Of a stretch of DNA of 64,000 nt, positions 47,592-55,758 are shown piece by piece. The notes beneath the pieces are model-generated. The model was not told the origin of the DNA. It saw only the letters and a program-made list of their open reading frames with translations, and searched no databases. The stretch comes from Arcicella rosea. Its GTDB lineage: Bacteria > Bacteroidota > Bacteroidia > Cytophagales > Spirosomataceae. The DNA is taken from contig NZ_JBEUMS010000005.1 in NCBI RefSeq assembly GCF_040543805.1, forward strand, positions 280,728-344,727, read 5' to 3'. Made by a program: the position numbers and the translations under genes. Every line of letters starts with the position of its first letter. The first letter of the stretch is position 1.

Positions 47592-48449
47592 TTATTTAAT
47601 TTTCCCGTATTTTCCAGCATAAAAATCCCGATAGGCATCTGCTATTTCGCCTTGGGTGTTCATCACAAAAGGACCTTCGGCTACTACAGGCTCTGTATAT
47701 TCTTCACCTCCAAAAATTAATATATCAATGGCTATGTCGGATGCGTTTTTTAGCTCAATTTCACCTGCTTCTCTATCAAATTCTACAAACTCTCCTTTTT
47801 GAAATTCGGTATCATTTAATACTACATTTTGCGTTGGTAAAAAAGCAGCAACTTCAATTTTATCTTCCATTTTCAATGAAAATTGTTTCCCAGCCTCCAG
47901 ATGAATATGATATAAAAACTGCTCTGAATAAGTTGGAATGATAAAGATTAATCCTTGATAATTTCCTACGATTACTTTTATCCATCCATCTTCATTAGAC
48001 AATACTTTTTCAGGTACTTCATTAGCTTGAATCGCTATGTGCGCAGGTTTCTCAGCTTTGTTTTTTGCAGGTAGATTAATCCAAAACTGAAAGCCTTGAA
48101 TATACTTACTGTGCGTTTGGCTATCATAATTAAAATTTTCATCATGGATTATTCCATTGCCTGCTTTCATCCATTGCACCCCGCCAGAGTGTATTTCGCC
48201 AGTATTTCCTGCACTGTCAAAATGTTCCACTTCTCCTTGAAGAATGTAAGTCAATGTAGCAATGCCCCGATGCGGATGCGCCCCCATGCCATTTTTAGTG
48301 ATGGTTTCTTTAATGGCAGGCGCTACATAATCGAGAAATACAAAAGGCCCAACTTTGTCGGCATAGCGATTGGGCAACATTCTACTGATACTTAAAGGAC
48401 CTAAATCAGCACTACTTCCCTTTGTTGAAAAACTTGTTTTCTTTTTCAT
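47592..48449 (-). CDS. Pirin-family protein
   Basis: 285 residues with two cupin domains. The metal-binding residues of pirins are visible: His58 and His60 in GAHPHRGIATL, His102 and Glu104 in GIIHDENF. Bacterial pirins are Fe-binding, and some act as quercetin 2,3-dioxygenases; others interact with regulators or metabolic enzymes. First gene of a pirin-SDR operon. Its upstream region (48471-48540) is an ungapped near-copy of the region upstream of the next gene (49061-49130). Confidence 0.92.
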   Translation of the reverse strand: MKKKTSFSTKGSSADLGPLSISRMLPNRYADKVGPFVFLDYVAPAIKETITKNGMGAHPHRGIATLTYILQGEVEHFDSAGNTGEIHSGGVQWMKAGNGIIHDENFNYDSQTHSKYIQGFQFWINLPAKNKAEKPAHIAIQANEVPEKVLSNEDGWIKVIVGNYQGLIFIIPTYSEQFLYHIHLEAGKQFSLKMEDKIEVAAFLPTQNVVLNDTEFQKGEFVEFDREAGEIELKNASDIAIDILIFGGEEYTEPVVAEGPFVMNTQGEIADAYRDFYAGKYGKIK

Positions 48450-48470
48450 ATTTATATGTTTTGATAATGT

Positions 48471-48540
48471 AAAATTGCACTAGAATGAAGCCCTAAAACG
48501 ATGAGATTTGGTAAAAAAAAGCGTTGATAAAAGTCAACGC
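48471..48540 (-). repeat. 70-bp duplicated terminator/promoter block, copy 1 (upstream of pirin)
   Basis: Aligned without gaps to 49061-49130, about 56 of 70 bases are identical by my hand count. It combines a hairpin (right end) with a leader block whose - strand reads CATCGTTTTAGGGCTT and then TGCAATTTTA. It ends 22 bases before the pirin start. The shared GTTTnAGGGCTT and CAATTTT blocks may be promoter and operator elements. Confidence 0.6.
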
Positions 48541-48546
48541 TTTTTT
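48513..48546 (-). terminator. Terminator after the SnoaL gene (usable both ways)
   Basis: GCGTTGA (48521-48527) pairs with TCAACGC (48534-48540), flanked by an A-run on one side and a T-run on the other, giving a long stem with U-tails in both directions. It is 44 bases downstream of the 48590-49018 gene. Confidence 0.8.
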
Positions 48547-48589
48547 GAAATTTGATTGAAAACGATACCGTTTCAACTTGGTATTGCTA

Positions 48590-49018
48590 TTATTCAGCAA
48601 AACTTCCACCACTCATTGCTTTCATAAAAGCTTGTGGATTCCAGTATTCACGGTAGTTTACAATAAGCCCATCACGGAAAGTTACAAAAGTGGCATAGCT
48701 CATTTCGTAAGGATTTCCATTGCTAATTACTACACCAGAAGCACTCCATTCTGCAATGGCAACGTTAGCATCATCAGTAGCATAGATTTTTAAGGTAGGA
48801 ATAGATTTTACATCTATAAAACTTGGGTAGTTGCGTAAGTATTCATAAAGTGCTTCACGACCTTCAAACCTTGCAGGTGTACCTTCTGGGGCAAAAGGAA
48901 ATTCGGCAACTACATCCTCAGCACAAAGCTCTGACCAACCTTTCATATCCTTGGCAAGAAATGTATCTAAACTATTACGAAGAAGTTGAGTTGCTGCTGT
49001 GTTTGTTGTATTTTCCAT
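48590..49018 (-). CDS. SnoaL-like NTF2-fold protein, cytoplasmic
   Basis: 142 residues without a signal peptide. The pattern LLRNSLDTFLAKDMKGWSEL, then EGREALYEYLRNYP and the ending FRDGLIVNYREYWNPQAFMK is the SnoaL-like (ketosteroid-isomerase-like) fold. Function is unknown; the conserved NPQAF end is common in Bacteroidota copies. It has its own terminator and a promoter block that duplicates the pirin one, suggesting shared control, perhaps by the Crp/Fnr protein encoded next. Confidence 0.85.
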   Translation of the reverse strand: MENTTNTAATQLLRNSLDTFLAKDMKGWSELCAEDVVAEFPFAPEGTPARFEGREALYEYLRNYPSFIDVKSIPTLKIYATDDANVAIAEWSASGVVISNGNPYEMSYATFVTFRDGLIVNYREYWNPQAFMKAMSGGSFAE

Positions 49019-49060
49019 TTTCTTAATTTTTATTGTTGTTCTTAATTGATTTAACGATAC

Positions 49061-49130
49061 AAAATTGCATCAAGAACAAGCCCTCAAACGATGAGAAATG
49101 ATAAAAAAAACCGTTGACAAATGTCAACGG
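49061..49130 (-). repeat. 70-bp duplicated terminator/promoter block, copy 2 (upstream of SnoaL gene)
   Basis: Partner of 48471-48540. On the - strand it reads CATCGTTTGAGGGCTT and then TGCAATTTTG, where CAATTTTG is one base from the Bacteroidota -7 box TAnnTTTG and GTTTG could be the -33 element about 17 bases away. It ends 42 bases before the SnoaL start; the hairpin at the far end closes the Crp/Fnr gene. Confidence 0.6.
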
Positions 49131-49132
49131 TT
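49103..49132 (-). terminator. Terminator after the - strand Crp/Fnr gene
   Basis: CCGTTGACA (49111-49119) and TGTCAACGG (49122-49130) form a perfect stem, and the - strand transcript continues into an eight-base U run (49103-49110). It lies 30 bases downstream of the regulator stop. Confidence 0.85.
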
Positions 49133-49160
49133 CTGTAAAACCAAGATTTAAAATGGAAGG

Positions 49161-49742
49161 CTACTTCATCGCTTGTTTTCTGATTCTGCTTAAAGTTTCT
49201 TTGGTAATACCTAAAAAAGAAGCTATGATATGTTGCGGAAATCGTTGAATAAATTGTGGGTGATTATCTGCAAATTCTTCATAGCGTTTTTCGGCCGTGT
49301 TACTGATGGTAGAGCTTAATCTTCGTTGGTTAGCTATCGCATTCCTTTCGTCCATTAGTCGTATCATTTTTACCAATGCAGGTATTTTTTCCATCAAATC
49401 CATCATTTCAGCTCTTGTAATAATAAGCATTTCGGTATCTTCCCAAGCATCAATATTATAGTTGGATGGCGTAAGCATAATAGAGCTTTCACGGTCGCCT
49501 GCCCAATAGTTTTCAATGTATAAATGAACAATATGCTCTACGCCTTTTTCGTCAACACTGTACTGTCGCATAGCCCCTTTTACAATAAATCCAACATACT
49601 TACAGACATCACCTTCTTGCAAAAAATATTGTTTTTTTCTGAGTTTTTTGGGTTGAAAAGTAGCTTCAATTAAGGCTTCCTCTTCGCTTGTAAGGGGTAA
49701 ATTACTATATTGATTAATGTATGTCAAAAGGTTTTTGTGCAT
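49161..49742 (-). CDS. Crp/Fnr-family transcriptional regulator
   Basis: 193 residues. A cyclic-nucleotide-binding-type beta-roll occupies about 20-115 (KKQYFLQEGDVCKYVGFIVK, then GAMRQYSVDEKGVEHIVHLY). A C-terminal helix-turn-helix follows, with FPQHIIASFLGITKETLSRI. It lacks Fnr-type N-terminal cysteines and belongs to the Bacteroidota Crp/Fnr group of unknown effector. A TACCTTTG -7 box lies just upstream. Divergent from a second Crp/Fnr gene with a shared 232-base promoter region. Confidence 0.92.
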   Translation of the reverse strand: MHKNLLTYINQYSNLPLTSEEEALIEATFQPKKLRKKQYFLQEGDVCKYVGFIVKGAMRQYSVDEKGVEHIVHLYIENYWAGDRESSIMLTPSNYNIDAWEDTEMLIITRAEMMDLMEKIPALVKMIRLMDERNAIANQRRLSSTISNTAEKRYEEFADNHPQFIQRFPQHIIASFLGITKETLSRIRKQAMK

Positions 49743-49770
49743 TGATTTTGATGATTAAATAAAGCAGATA

Positions 49771-49778
49771 CAAAGGTA
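49771..49778 (-). promoter_or_regulatory. Putative -7 promoter box of the - strand Crp/Fnr gene
   Basis: The - strand reads TACCTTTG, an exact match to TAnnTTTG, 29 bases before the start codon. That would give a leader of about 20 bases. No convincing -33 TTTG was found. Confidence 0.45.
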
Positions 49779-49974
49779 TAAAGAATGTTTCGTAATGTTA
49801 GTTTACTTGACTGTCCACCATTTTGCTATCTACATGCTATTCAACGCTGGTATTTCTCCGTTTTTCTATTTTCAAAGGTAATCAACAATTATTTTGGCTC
49901 TGAACTTCGCTTAAAAAATATAGTATCTTTACAGAAGTTAAAACCATCATTGGTGAATTAATACAACCTACAAC

Positions 49975-50556
49975 ATGAAAACCCTTCTCAAACAAAATAT
50001 ATCCAAACATATCTCTCTTTCAAAGAATGAAATAGAAGAGTTCTGTAATTTATTTCAACTCAAAAGTATTAAGAAAAAGAGTTTTTTATTAAGAAAAGAC
50101 GAAGTTTGCAAGTTTGAAGGTTTCGTTGTCAAAGGGCTATTTCGGGTGTATCATATTGACCAAGACGGTGTTGAACAAATACTCTATTTTGCCTTTGAAA
50201 ATTGGTGGATTACCGACATTGATAGTTTTACGAATGATAAACCTTCGCAACTTTTTATAGAAGCCATCGAAGATAGTGAGGTACTGCTAATATCAAAAAA
50301 GGATAAAGAATTTGCCTATATGAATTTGCCAAAAATAGAAAAACTATTTAGGGTAATGACTCAAAAAACTCATGTTGCTCTTCAAAGAAGGATGATAGAT
50401 AATCTAAGCAAAACTGCTGAAATACGTTATCTGGAATTTTCTGAAAAATACCCACAACTTATCCAACGCCTTTCAAACCTACAAATTGCTGCCTATTTGG
50501 GCATTACCAATGTTTTTTTGAGCAATATTCGAAAGAAGATTTCTTTAAAAAAATAG
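49975..50556 (+). CDS. Crp/Fnr-family transcriptional regulator
   Basis: 193 residues, a diverged relative of the - strand regulator next door. The sensory beta-roll shows KKSFLLRKDEVCKFEGFVVK and GLFRVYHIDQDGVEQILYFA; the C-terminal helix-turn-helix shows QIAAYLGITNVFLSNIRKKI, in which the usual ETLSR recognition helix is replaced by VFLSN. It precedes the metallo-beta-lactamase-fold gene by 89 bases and may control it. A TATCTTTA box at 49924-49931 is one mismatch from the -7 consensus. Confidence 0.9.
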   Translation: MKTLLKQNISKHISLSKNEIEEFCNLFQLKSIKKKSFLLRKDEVCKFEGFVVKGLFRVYHIDQDGVEQILYFAFENWWITDIDSFTNDKPSQLFIEAIEDSEVLLISKKDKEFAYMNLPKIEKLFRVMTQKTHVALQRRMIDNLSKTAEIRYLEFSEKYPQLIQRLSNLQIAAYLGITNVFLSNIRKKISLKK

Positions 50557-50645
50557 CCCCTCTCCTACTTTTATTAAACTACTTTAAAGTTTTTGTGCCT
50601 TACTTGAGACCATCTTTGCATCACTAATTTAAAACAAAAGCAAAG

Positions 50646-51536
50646 ATGAAAAACCTTATTTCAACAATATTATTAACAATCTTAATTTTATTCAAAATGG
50701 ACGCTCAAGCACAAAGTTTCAAAACGATTGAAACAAGTAATTTAAAAATTGAAGTATATAATGCTTCTGAAAACAGTTTTGGAGTAGCATCAGTAATTGT
50801 ATCAGGAAAAACCGATGCAGTACTAATTGATGCTCAATTTACTTTAGCTGATGCTGAAAAAGTAGCACAGGAAATCAAAAATTCAGGTAAAAAACTGACG
50901 ACTATTTATGTTTCTCACACAGACCCAGATTTTTACTTTGGCTTAGAAGTATTCAAAAAGTATTTTCCTGAAGTTACTGCTTATGCTTCGCCAGCAACGG
51001 TTGAATCTATCAAGGCTACAGCACAGAAAAAATTAGACATTTGGGGAGGAAGATTAGGTAAAGCCATCACCTCAAATGTTGTTTTACCACAAGTTTTAAA
51101 AGGAAACAGCATTGAATTGGAAGGTCAGCAATTAGAAATTGTAGGTTTAGAAGAATTTCCTTCAAAAACTTTTGTTTGGATTCCTTCAATTAAAGCAGTA
51201 ATTGGCGGTATCAATGTCTTTGGAACGACTTTTAATCTTTGGATGGCGGATGCACAAACTGCAGAAGCTCGCAAAAACTGGATAAATGTTTTAGATAAAA
51301 TTGAAGCATTACATCCAACAATTGTGATTCCAGCACACGCAAATTCAAATTCTCCATTCGATATTTCAGCAGTAAAACACACCAAAAGTTATATCCAATT
51401 TTATGAAGAGGCATTGAAAACTAATAAAACTTCAGAAGATTTAATTAAAGCCATCAAAGCAAAATACCCAACACTTACTTTTGATACTGCTTTGCAAATT
51501 GGTGCAAAAGTGAACACTGGAGAAATGAAATGGTAA
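50646..51536 (+). CDS. Secreted metallo-beta-lactamase-fold protein with altered metal motif
   Basis: 296 residues with a signal peptide (FKMDAQAQ). The fold is clear from the glyoxalase-II-like strand pattern (AVLIDAQFTLADAEKVAQEI, then TTIYVSHTDPDFYFGLEVF). The normal zinc motif HxHxDH is replaced by HTDPDF (His91, Asp93, Asp95, Phe96), so two of the metal-ligand histidines are missing. A later PAHAN histidine remains. It may have lost metal hydrolase activity or bind metal differently. The next gene overlaps its last 7 bases. Confidence 0.87.
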   Translation: MKNLISTILLTILILFKMDAQAQSFKTIETSNLKIEVYNASENSFGVASVIVSGKTDAVLIDAQFTLADAEKVAQEIKNSGKKLTTIYVSHTDPDFYFGLEVFKKYFPEVTAYASPATVESIKATAQKKLDIWGGRLGKAITSNVVLPQVLKGNSIELEGQQLEIVGLEEFPSKTFVWIPSIKAVIGGINVFGTTFNLWMADAQTAEARKNWINVLDKIEALHPTIVIPAHANSNSPFDISAVKHTKSYIQFYEEALKTNKTSEDLIKAIKAKYPTLTFDTALQIGAKVNTGEMKW

Positions 51537-51991
51537 AATCAATCATCTTCAACTTGGCAATGTTCTTTACATTGTCAAGTTGTTCTTCTAACAAAAAAGC
51601 AATGACAAATCTCGAAATTATAAAAAGTACTTACGAGGGTAAAACGTCGGAAGAAAACGGTAGAAATTTAGCTAAATATGTAGCTGAAGACATTACTTGG
51701 ACAGAAGCTAAAGGCTTCCCCTATGCTGGTACTTATGTTGGTTTAGAAAATGTTACCCAAAATGTTTTTAGTAGATTAGGAAGCGAATGGATAGATTATA
51801 AATTTACTCCTGAAGACTATATTGCCAGCGATGATAAAGTAGTAGCCTACGGCACATACACAGGAACATACAAGCTTACAGGAAAACCTTTTGAAGCCAG
51901 AGTAGCACATATTTGGAAATTGAAAGATGGGAAAATCATCAACTTTGAACAGTTTGTAGATAGTCTGCCTGTCAATAATGCAATGAAATAA
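51530..51991 (+). CDS. SnoaL-like NTF2-fold lipoprotein
   Basis: 153 residues with a lipoprotein signal (TLSSC, Cys18). The core (IIKSTYEGKTSEENGRNLAK, then FTPEDYIASDDKVVAYGTYT, GKPFEARVAHIWKLKDGKII, FEQFVDS) is a standard SnoaL/ketosteroid-isomerase-like domain. It starts inside the 3' end of the metallo-beta-lactamase-fold gene, so the two are coupled and likely act together in the envelope. Activity unknown. Confidence 0.85.
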   Translation: MVKSIIFNLAMFFTLSSCSSNKKAMTNLEIIKSTYEGKTSEENGRNLAKYVAEDITWTEAKGFPYAGTYVGLENVTQNVFSRLGSEWIDYKFTPEDYIASDDKVVAYGTYTGTYKLTGKPFEARVAHIWKLKDGKIINFEQFVDSLPVNNAMK

Positions 51992-52069
51992 AGTATTAAC
52001 TGTAAATCTGATTCAGGATTCTATGGGATTATTTTGGGTGCAGTACCTTCACCCGTACAATGAAAATAG

Positions 52070-53548
52070 CTACAAACTATTAAGATAGTCATTGGCATGA
52101 TGATGTATTGCTTGCTTTTTACTTTCATCCCATTTATCAAAGGTTTTTACAAGCATACTAAGTCTAGGATTTTTCAGAAAAAAAGCCCTTTGTTTGTCTA
52201 AAAAACGCCAAAATAATGCGTCCCAAGTATCCTGCCAGTCGCCTTTAGGATAGTCGCTCATCTTTATAAGATAATTACTTGCACTTATATATGGTTTGGT
52301 TGACATCATCCCACCATCAGCAAACTGACTCATTCCATATACATTGGGAACCATCACCCAGTCGTAGGCATCTATAAAAAACTCCATAAACCAACGATAA
52401 ACCTCATCAGGATCAAATTCACACAATAGCATAAAGTTGCCAAGGACCATCAGTCGCTCAATATGATGGCAGTAGCCTGTTTTCAAAACCTTTTTGATGG
52501 TTTCATCTATTGGAAATATACCAGTCGTTCCATCATAAAAACTCTTTGGAATCTTTTTAGTAAAGCCCCAATAATTCTTTGTTCGCTCCTCTCTACCTTT
52601 TGATATATATACACCTCTGATAAATTCTCTCCAACCGATGATTTGTCTAACAAAACCCTCTAAGGAATTAATCGCAATATCATTGGCAAGACTATAGCTC
52701 AAGGTATGTCTTAAAATTTGCGTAGGGCTAAGCATTCCAATATTCAGCATTGGCGTAAGCAAACTATGATTTAGCAATATTTCTGTGTGAACTATTGCAT
52801 CTTCATAATCTCCAAATTCTGCCATACGATTTTCAAGAAATTGGTCTAGCCATTGTTCACTTGCTGCAAATCCAATTGGATAGTTCAAATTATCTGTAAA
52901 ACTGCCAATATTGTTGGAGAAATATTGATTGGTATATTCCCTAGCTTCTTTGGTGTAGCCATCTACTTTAGGGTATTCGCACTTTACAATAGATTTCCCT
53001 TTTGGATATTTTTTTCGATTATCTACATCAAAAGTCCACTGACCACCCATCGGTTCACCTGATTCTTCCAATAAGATTTTTCTATTGATTCTTTCTTGTT
53101 TATAAAACTCTGTTTGAAAAAATTTCTTTTTTGAAGGTTTGAAAAAATGCTCCAGTTCTTGTGTGGTATTCAAAAACATGGGCGATTCCAATACTTTAAT
53201 TTTTATATTTAATTTATGGCAACTAGCCTTTATTCTTCTAAGTAGCCAGTCATCAACGGGGTCAATGAGGACGATAGTCTCTACTCCTAAACTATGTAAG
53301 TGAGGAATCAATTTTCTTATATCTGATTCTTTTTCAATTGTTTGAACATAGTTTACTGAAAAGTTTTTTTCAAGTAGGAAATTTTCATAATACTTCATGG
53401 TAGCCCTGTGGAAAGCTATTTTTTGTTTATGGAAATTATATTGTCTAAAAAACAAAAACTCTTCAACCAGATAGATAGGACCATCGATAGCAAATAATGG
53501 ACTAAATTGAAATAGTTGATGTGGGAATATGAGTTTAATTGTTCGCAT
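52070..53548 (-). CDS. Cryptochrome/photolyase of the bacterial (6-4)/FeS-BCP (PhrB) family, apparently cluster-less
   Basis: 492 residues, normal for the family. The N-terminal DPRP domain (KLIFPHQLFQFSPLF) has the antenna-binding Rossmann fold. The FAD-binding C-half shows FVRQIIGWREFIRGVY, GYCHHIERLMVLGNFMLLCE and YGMSQFADGGMMSTKPYISA. PhrB-type enzymes repair (6-4) photoproducts or act as photoreceptors and bind a [4Fe-4S] cluster through four cysteines. Here the segment after the TKPYISASNY motif reads MSDYPKGDWQDTWDALFWRF (430-449), without the DYCKGC-type cysteines, and the fourth position near residue 350 is also not Cys. A 14-base overlap links it to the DUF2256 gene. Confidence 0.92.
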   Translation of the reverse strand: MRTIKLIFPHQLFQFSPLFAIDGPIYLVEEFLFFRQYNFHKQKIAFHRATMKYYENFLLEKNFSVNYVQTIEKESDIRKLIPHLHSLGVETIVLIDPVDDWLLRRIKASCHKLNIKIKVLESPMFLNTTQELEHFFKPSKKKFFQTEFYKQERINRKILLEESGEPMGGQWTFDVDNRKKYPKGKSIVKCEYPKVDGYTKEAREYTNQYFSNNIGSFTDNLNYPIGFAASEQWLDQFLENRMAEFGDYEDAIVHTEILLNHSLLTPMLNIGMLSPTQILRHTLSYSLANDIAINSLEGFVRQIIGWREFIRGVYISKGREERTKNYWGFTKKIPKSFYDGTTGIFPIDETIKKVLKTGYCHHIERLMVLGNFMLLCEFDPDEVYRWFMEFFIDAYDWVMVPNVYGMSQFADGGMMSTKPYISASNYLIKMSDYPKGDWQDTWDALFWRFLDKQRAFFLKNPRLSMLVKTFDKWDESKKQAIHHHANDYLNSL

Positions 53549-53684
53549 GCTCTATATTTTTATTCCTCTTACATTTTTCACTGCAATACTTAACCTCAGC
53601 CCAATGTTTTTCCCATTTTTTTCGCCAAGTGAATGGCAGTTTACAAACAGGACAAATTTTTTGTGGAAGTTCGCTTTTTTTCAT
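53535..53684 (-). CDS. DUF2256 small zinc-ribbon-like protein
   Basis: A 49-residue gene, start ATG at 53684. It reads MKKSELPQKICPVCKLPFTW, then RKKWEKHWAEVKYCSEKCKR and a basic tail. Two CxxC-type pairs (Cys11/Cys14, Cys34/Cys38) suggest zinc binding, and the K.C..C..PF.WRKKW pattern is that of DUF2256. These proteins often sit beside photolyase/cryptochrome genes. Here the 3' end overlaps the photolyase start by 14 bases, showing translational coupling. Function unknown. Confidence 0.9.
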   Translation of the reverse strand: MKKSELPQKICPVCKLPFTWRKKWEKHWAEVKYCSEKCKRNKNIEHANN

Positions 53685-54152
53685 GTATTTGGCTTTGACT
53701 CCTAATTACAACATACTTTCAATAGAATTGTTTTTGGGTGGTTATGTATTGTCTTCTACTTATTGACGATGCTACTCTTTCGGTACGAAGACCTTTGTTC
53801 AATAAATTGATGGAAAATTTTGAAGGAAAATGTACTTCTTCTAAATGGGCGAAAATAGAAAAATGTTGAATTATTGAAATGAGTAAATAGACTTTTAGCA
53901 CATAACATGCACATGGCTTTTATTAATTCACAGACATAGTAACTTAAAATTTTTGGATAAGAGACAATTGATTGTGAAGACTGTCTCTATATTCTTTTTA
54001 GTCCAATCAACCATTCCATTCGTTTAAACCATTAGAGTGTCGCCCTAGTAGTCGAAAAATAAGCCAAAGGAGAATGAAAAAAGGAGGAAAAGGTTTTTAT
54101 GATTATGAGTAAATTTTATTGAAATTTACACAAGTATTCCAAAAACAAGACT
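53685..54152. other. Intergenic region between the DUF2256 and carboxylesterase genes
   Basis: Divergent promoter region. A frame on the - strand at 53719-53901 is open for 60 codons but has no recognisable features. At 53988-54010 the sequence CTATATTCTTTTTAGTCCAA and a few following bases nearly repeats the one at 37689-37710. No other structure seen. Confidence 0.45.
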
Positions 54153-55676
54153 ATGAAAAAAATCCTCTTATTACTCTTTTTGGGCTTTCCAATGTTTGTA
54201 AAAGCTCAAAAACCAATTGTAACAACAACTAATGGTAAAGTCCAAGGCTTGAACAGCTCAGACAATACTGTTCGTATTTTTAAAGGTATTCCTTTTGCTG
54301 CTCCACCAGTGGGCGATTTGCGTTGGAAAGCTCCACAAGCAGTACAAAACTGGAAAGGTATCAAAGAGTGTACAAACTTTTCGGCAAGTCCTATACAAAA
54401 TAAACCTCAGCCTTTTTATTGTTGGACTGAAGAGTTTATTGCTCAACCAGAGCCCCTCAACGAAGATTGTCTGTACCTCAATGTTTGGACAATAGCAAAA
54501 TCAAAATCCGAAAAACATCCTGTATTAGTGTGGATTTATGGCGGTGGTTTAAATAGTGGTTCTACAAATTGTGCCATTTACGATGGTGAAGAAATGGCAA
54601 AAAAAGGAGTGGTTTTTGTGAGCATCAATTATCGTGTTGGCGTTTTTGGTTTTATGGCTCATCCTGAATTAACGAAAGAATCAGGTTATCAGGCTTCGGG
54701 AAATTATGGCTTTTTAGACCAAATTGCGGCATTGAAATGGGTACAAAAAAATATCGCTGCCTTTGGTGGCGACCCAAACAACGTCACGATTGCCGGACAA
54801 TCAGCTGGAGCTTTTAGCGTAACTGCTTTGATAGCTTCACCTTTGGCAAAAGGCTTATTTCACAAAGCTATTCCACAAAGTGGTGGTTTGTTATCGAATA
54901 TGCTTAGTCAGAATTTAGAAAAAGCAGAGTCGCAAGGTCTTGCTTTTATGAAGAAAGCGAATACTAATTCTATTGCTGAACTGAGAAAAAAATCAGCTCA
55001 AGAATTACAAATATTGAGCAATAACCAAGAGGTTGGCAGATTTGGAACAACGATGGACGGCTATGTTTTACCTTTGAATTTATTTGAACATTTTCAAAAA
55101 GGCTTGCATAACCAAACCCCGATTTTAACAGGTTGGGTAACTGGTGATGGAAGTTTTTTGGGAGATACCAAAATGACTGTTGAAGACTACAAAAAAGAAG
55201 CTCAAACAAAATACGGCGATAGAGCTGATAGCTATTTAAGTATTTTCCCTGCCACAACAACTGATGAAGTAAAAGTTGCCAAACAAAAATTAACTTTATT
55301 AGGTTTTGCAGGTTTGCCTTCACACCTGTTAGCAAGTTTTAATAGCAAAGCAAGTTATGTTTATCAATTCGGACATGTGCCACCAGATAAGCCCAATTTC
55401 CCAAATTATGGTGCTTTTCATACTTCCGAAGTACCTTATGTACTTCATACTTTGCATACTTGGAATCGTCCGTGGCAAGCATTAGACAAAGAAATAGAAA
55501 ATACATTTTCATCGTACTGGGTCAATTTTGCCAAAACAGGTAACCCGAATGGACAAAACTTACCGCTATGGAAAAGTTATGACAAACAAAAAGGAGAAAT
55601 TTTGGTAGTGGATGATAAAGTAGAATCTAAAGCAGGATTTTTGAAAAAAGAATTTGATTTTTTAGAAGTGAAATGA
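54153..55676 (+). CDS. Type-B carboxylesterase, secreted
   Basis: 507 residues with a signal peptide (FPMFVKAQ). Family signatures are FKGIPFAAPPVGDLRWKAP, EDCLYLNVWT, the oxyanion YGGGL (129-133) and the nucleophile elbow IAGQSAGAFS with Ser217. A catalytic His lies in FHTSEVPYV. It is only distantly similar to the esterase at 34969-36621 and is monocistronic, ending in an 18-bp hairpin. Substrate unknown; the family covers aryl, acetyl and feruloyl-like esters. Confidence 0.93.
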   Translation: MKKILLLLFLGFPMFVKAQKPIVTTTNGKVQGLNSSDNTVRIFKGIPFAAPPVGDLRWKAPQAVQNWKGIKECTNFSASPIQNKPQPFYCWTEEFIAQPEPLNEDCLYLNVWTIAKSKSEKHPVLVWIYGGGLNSGSTNCAIYDGEEMAKKGVVFVSINYRVGVFGFMAHPELTKESGYQASGNYGFLDQIAALKWVQKNIAAFGGDPNNVTIAGQSAGAFSVTALIASPLAKGLFHKAIPQSGGLLSNMLSQNLEKAESQGLAFMKKANTNSIAELRKKSAQELQILSNNQEVGRFGTTMDGYVLPLNLFEHFQKGLHNQTPILTGWVTGDGSFLGDTKMTVEDYKKEAQTKYGDRADSYLSIFPATTTDEVKVAKQKLTLLGFAGLPSHLLASFNSKASYVYQFGHVPPDKPNFPNYGAFHTSEVPYVLHTLHTWNRPWQALDKEIENTFSSYWVNFAKTGNPNGQNLPLWKSYDKQKGEILVVDDKVESKAGFLKKEFDFLEVK

Positions 55677-55706
55677 TTTATCCATAATGGTTTTTTACAA
55701 AAGAGC

Positions 55707-55758
55707 ACTCAAGTTCGAGCATCCATCGTTAAACGATTTTGGATGCTCGAACTTGAGT
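55707..55758 (+). terminator. Perfect 18-bp hairpin after the carboxylesterase
   Basis: ACTCAAGTTCGAGCATCC (55707-55724) and its exact complement (55741-55758) enclose a 16-base loop that itself contains ATCGT/ACGAT. It lies 30 bases after the stop. There is no T-run, so it may act by RNA stability or rho-assisted ending. Confidence 0.6.

Noticed and set aside
53539..53766. Open frame on the + strand across the photolyase promoter region
   Set aside because: It is the antisense of the DUF2256 gene, which has clear cysteine pairs; the + strand product resembles nothing.
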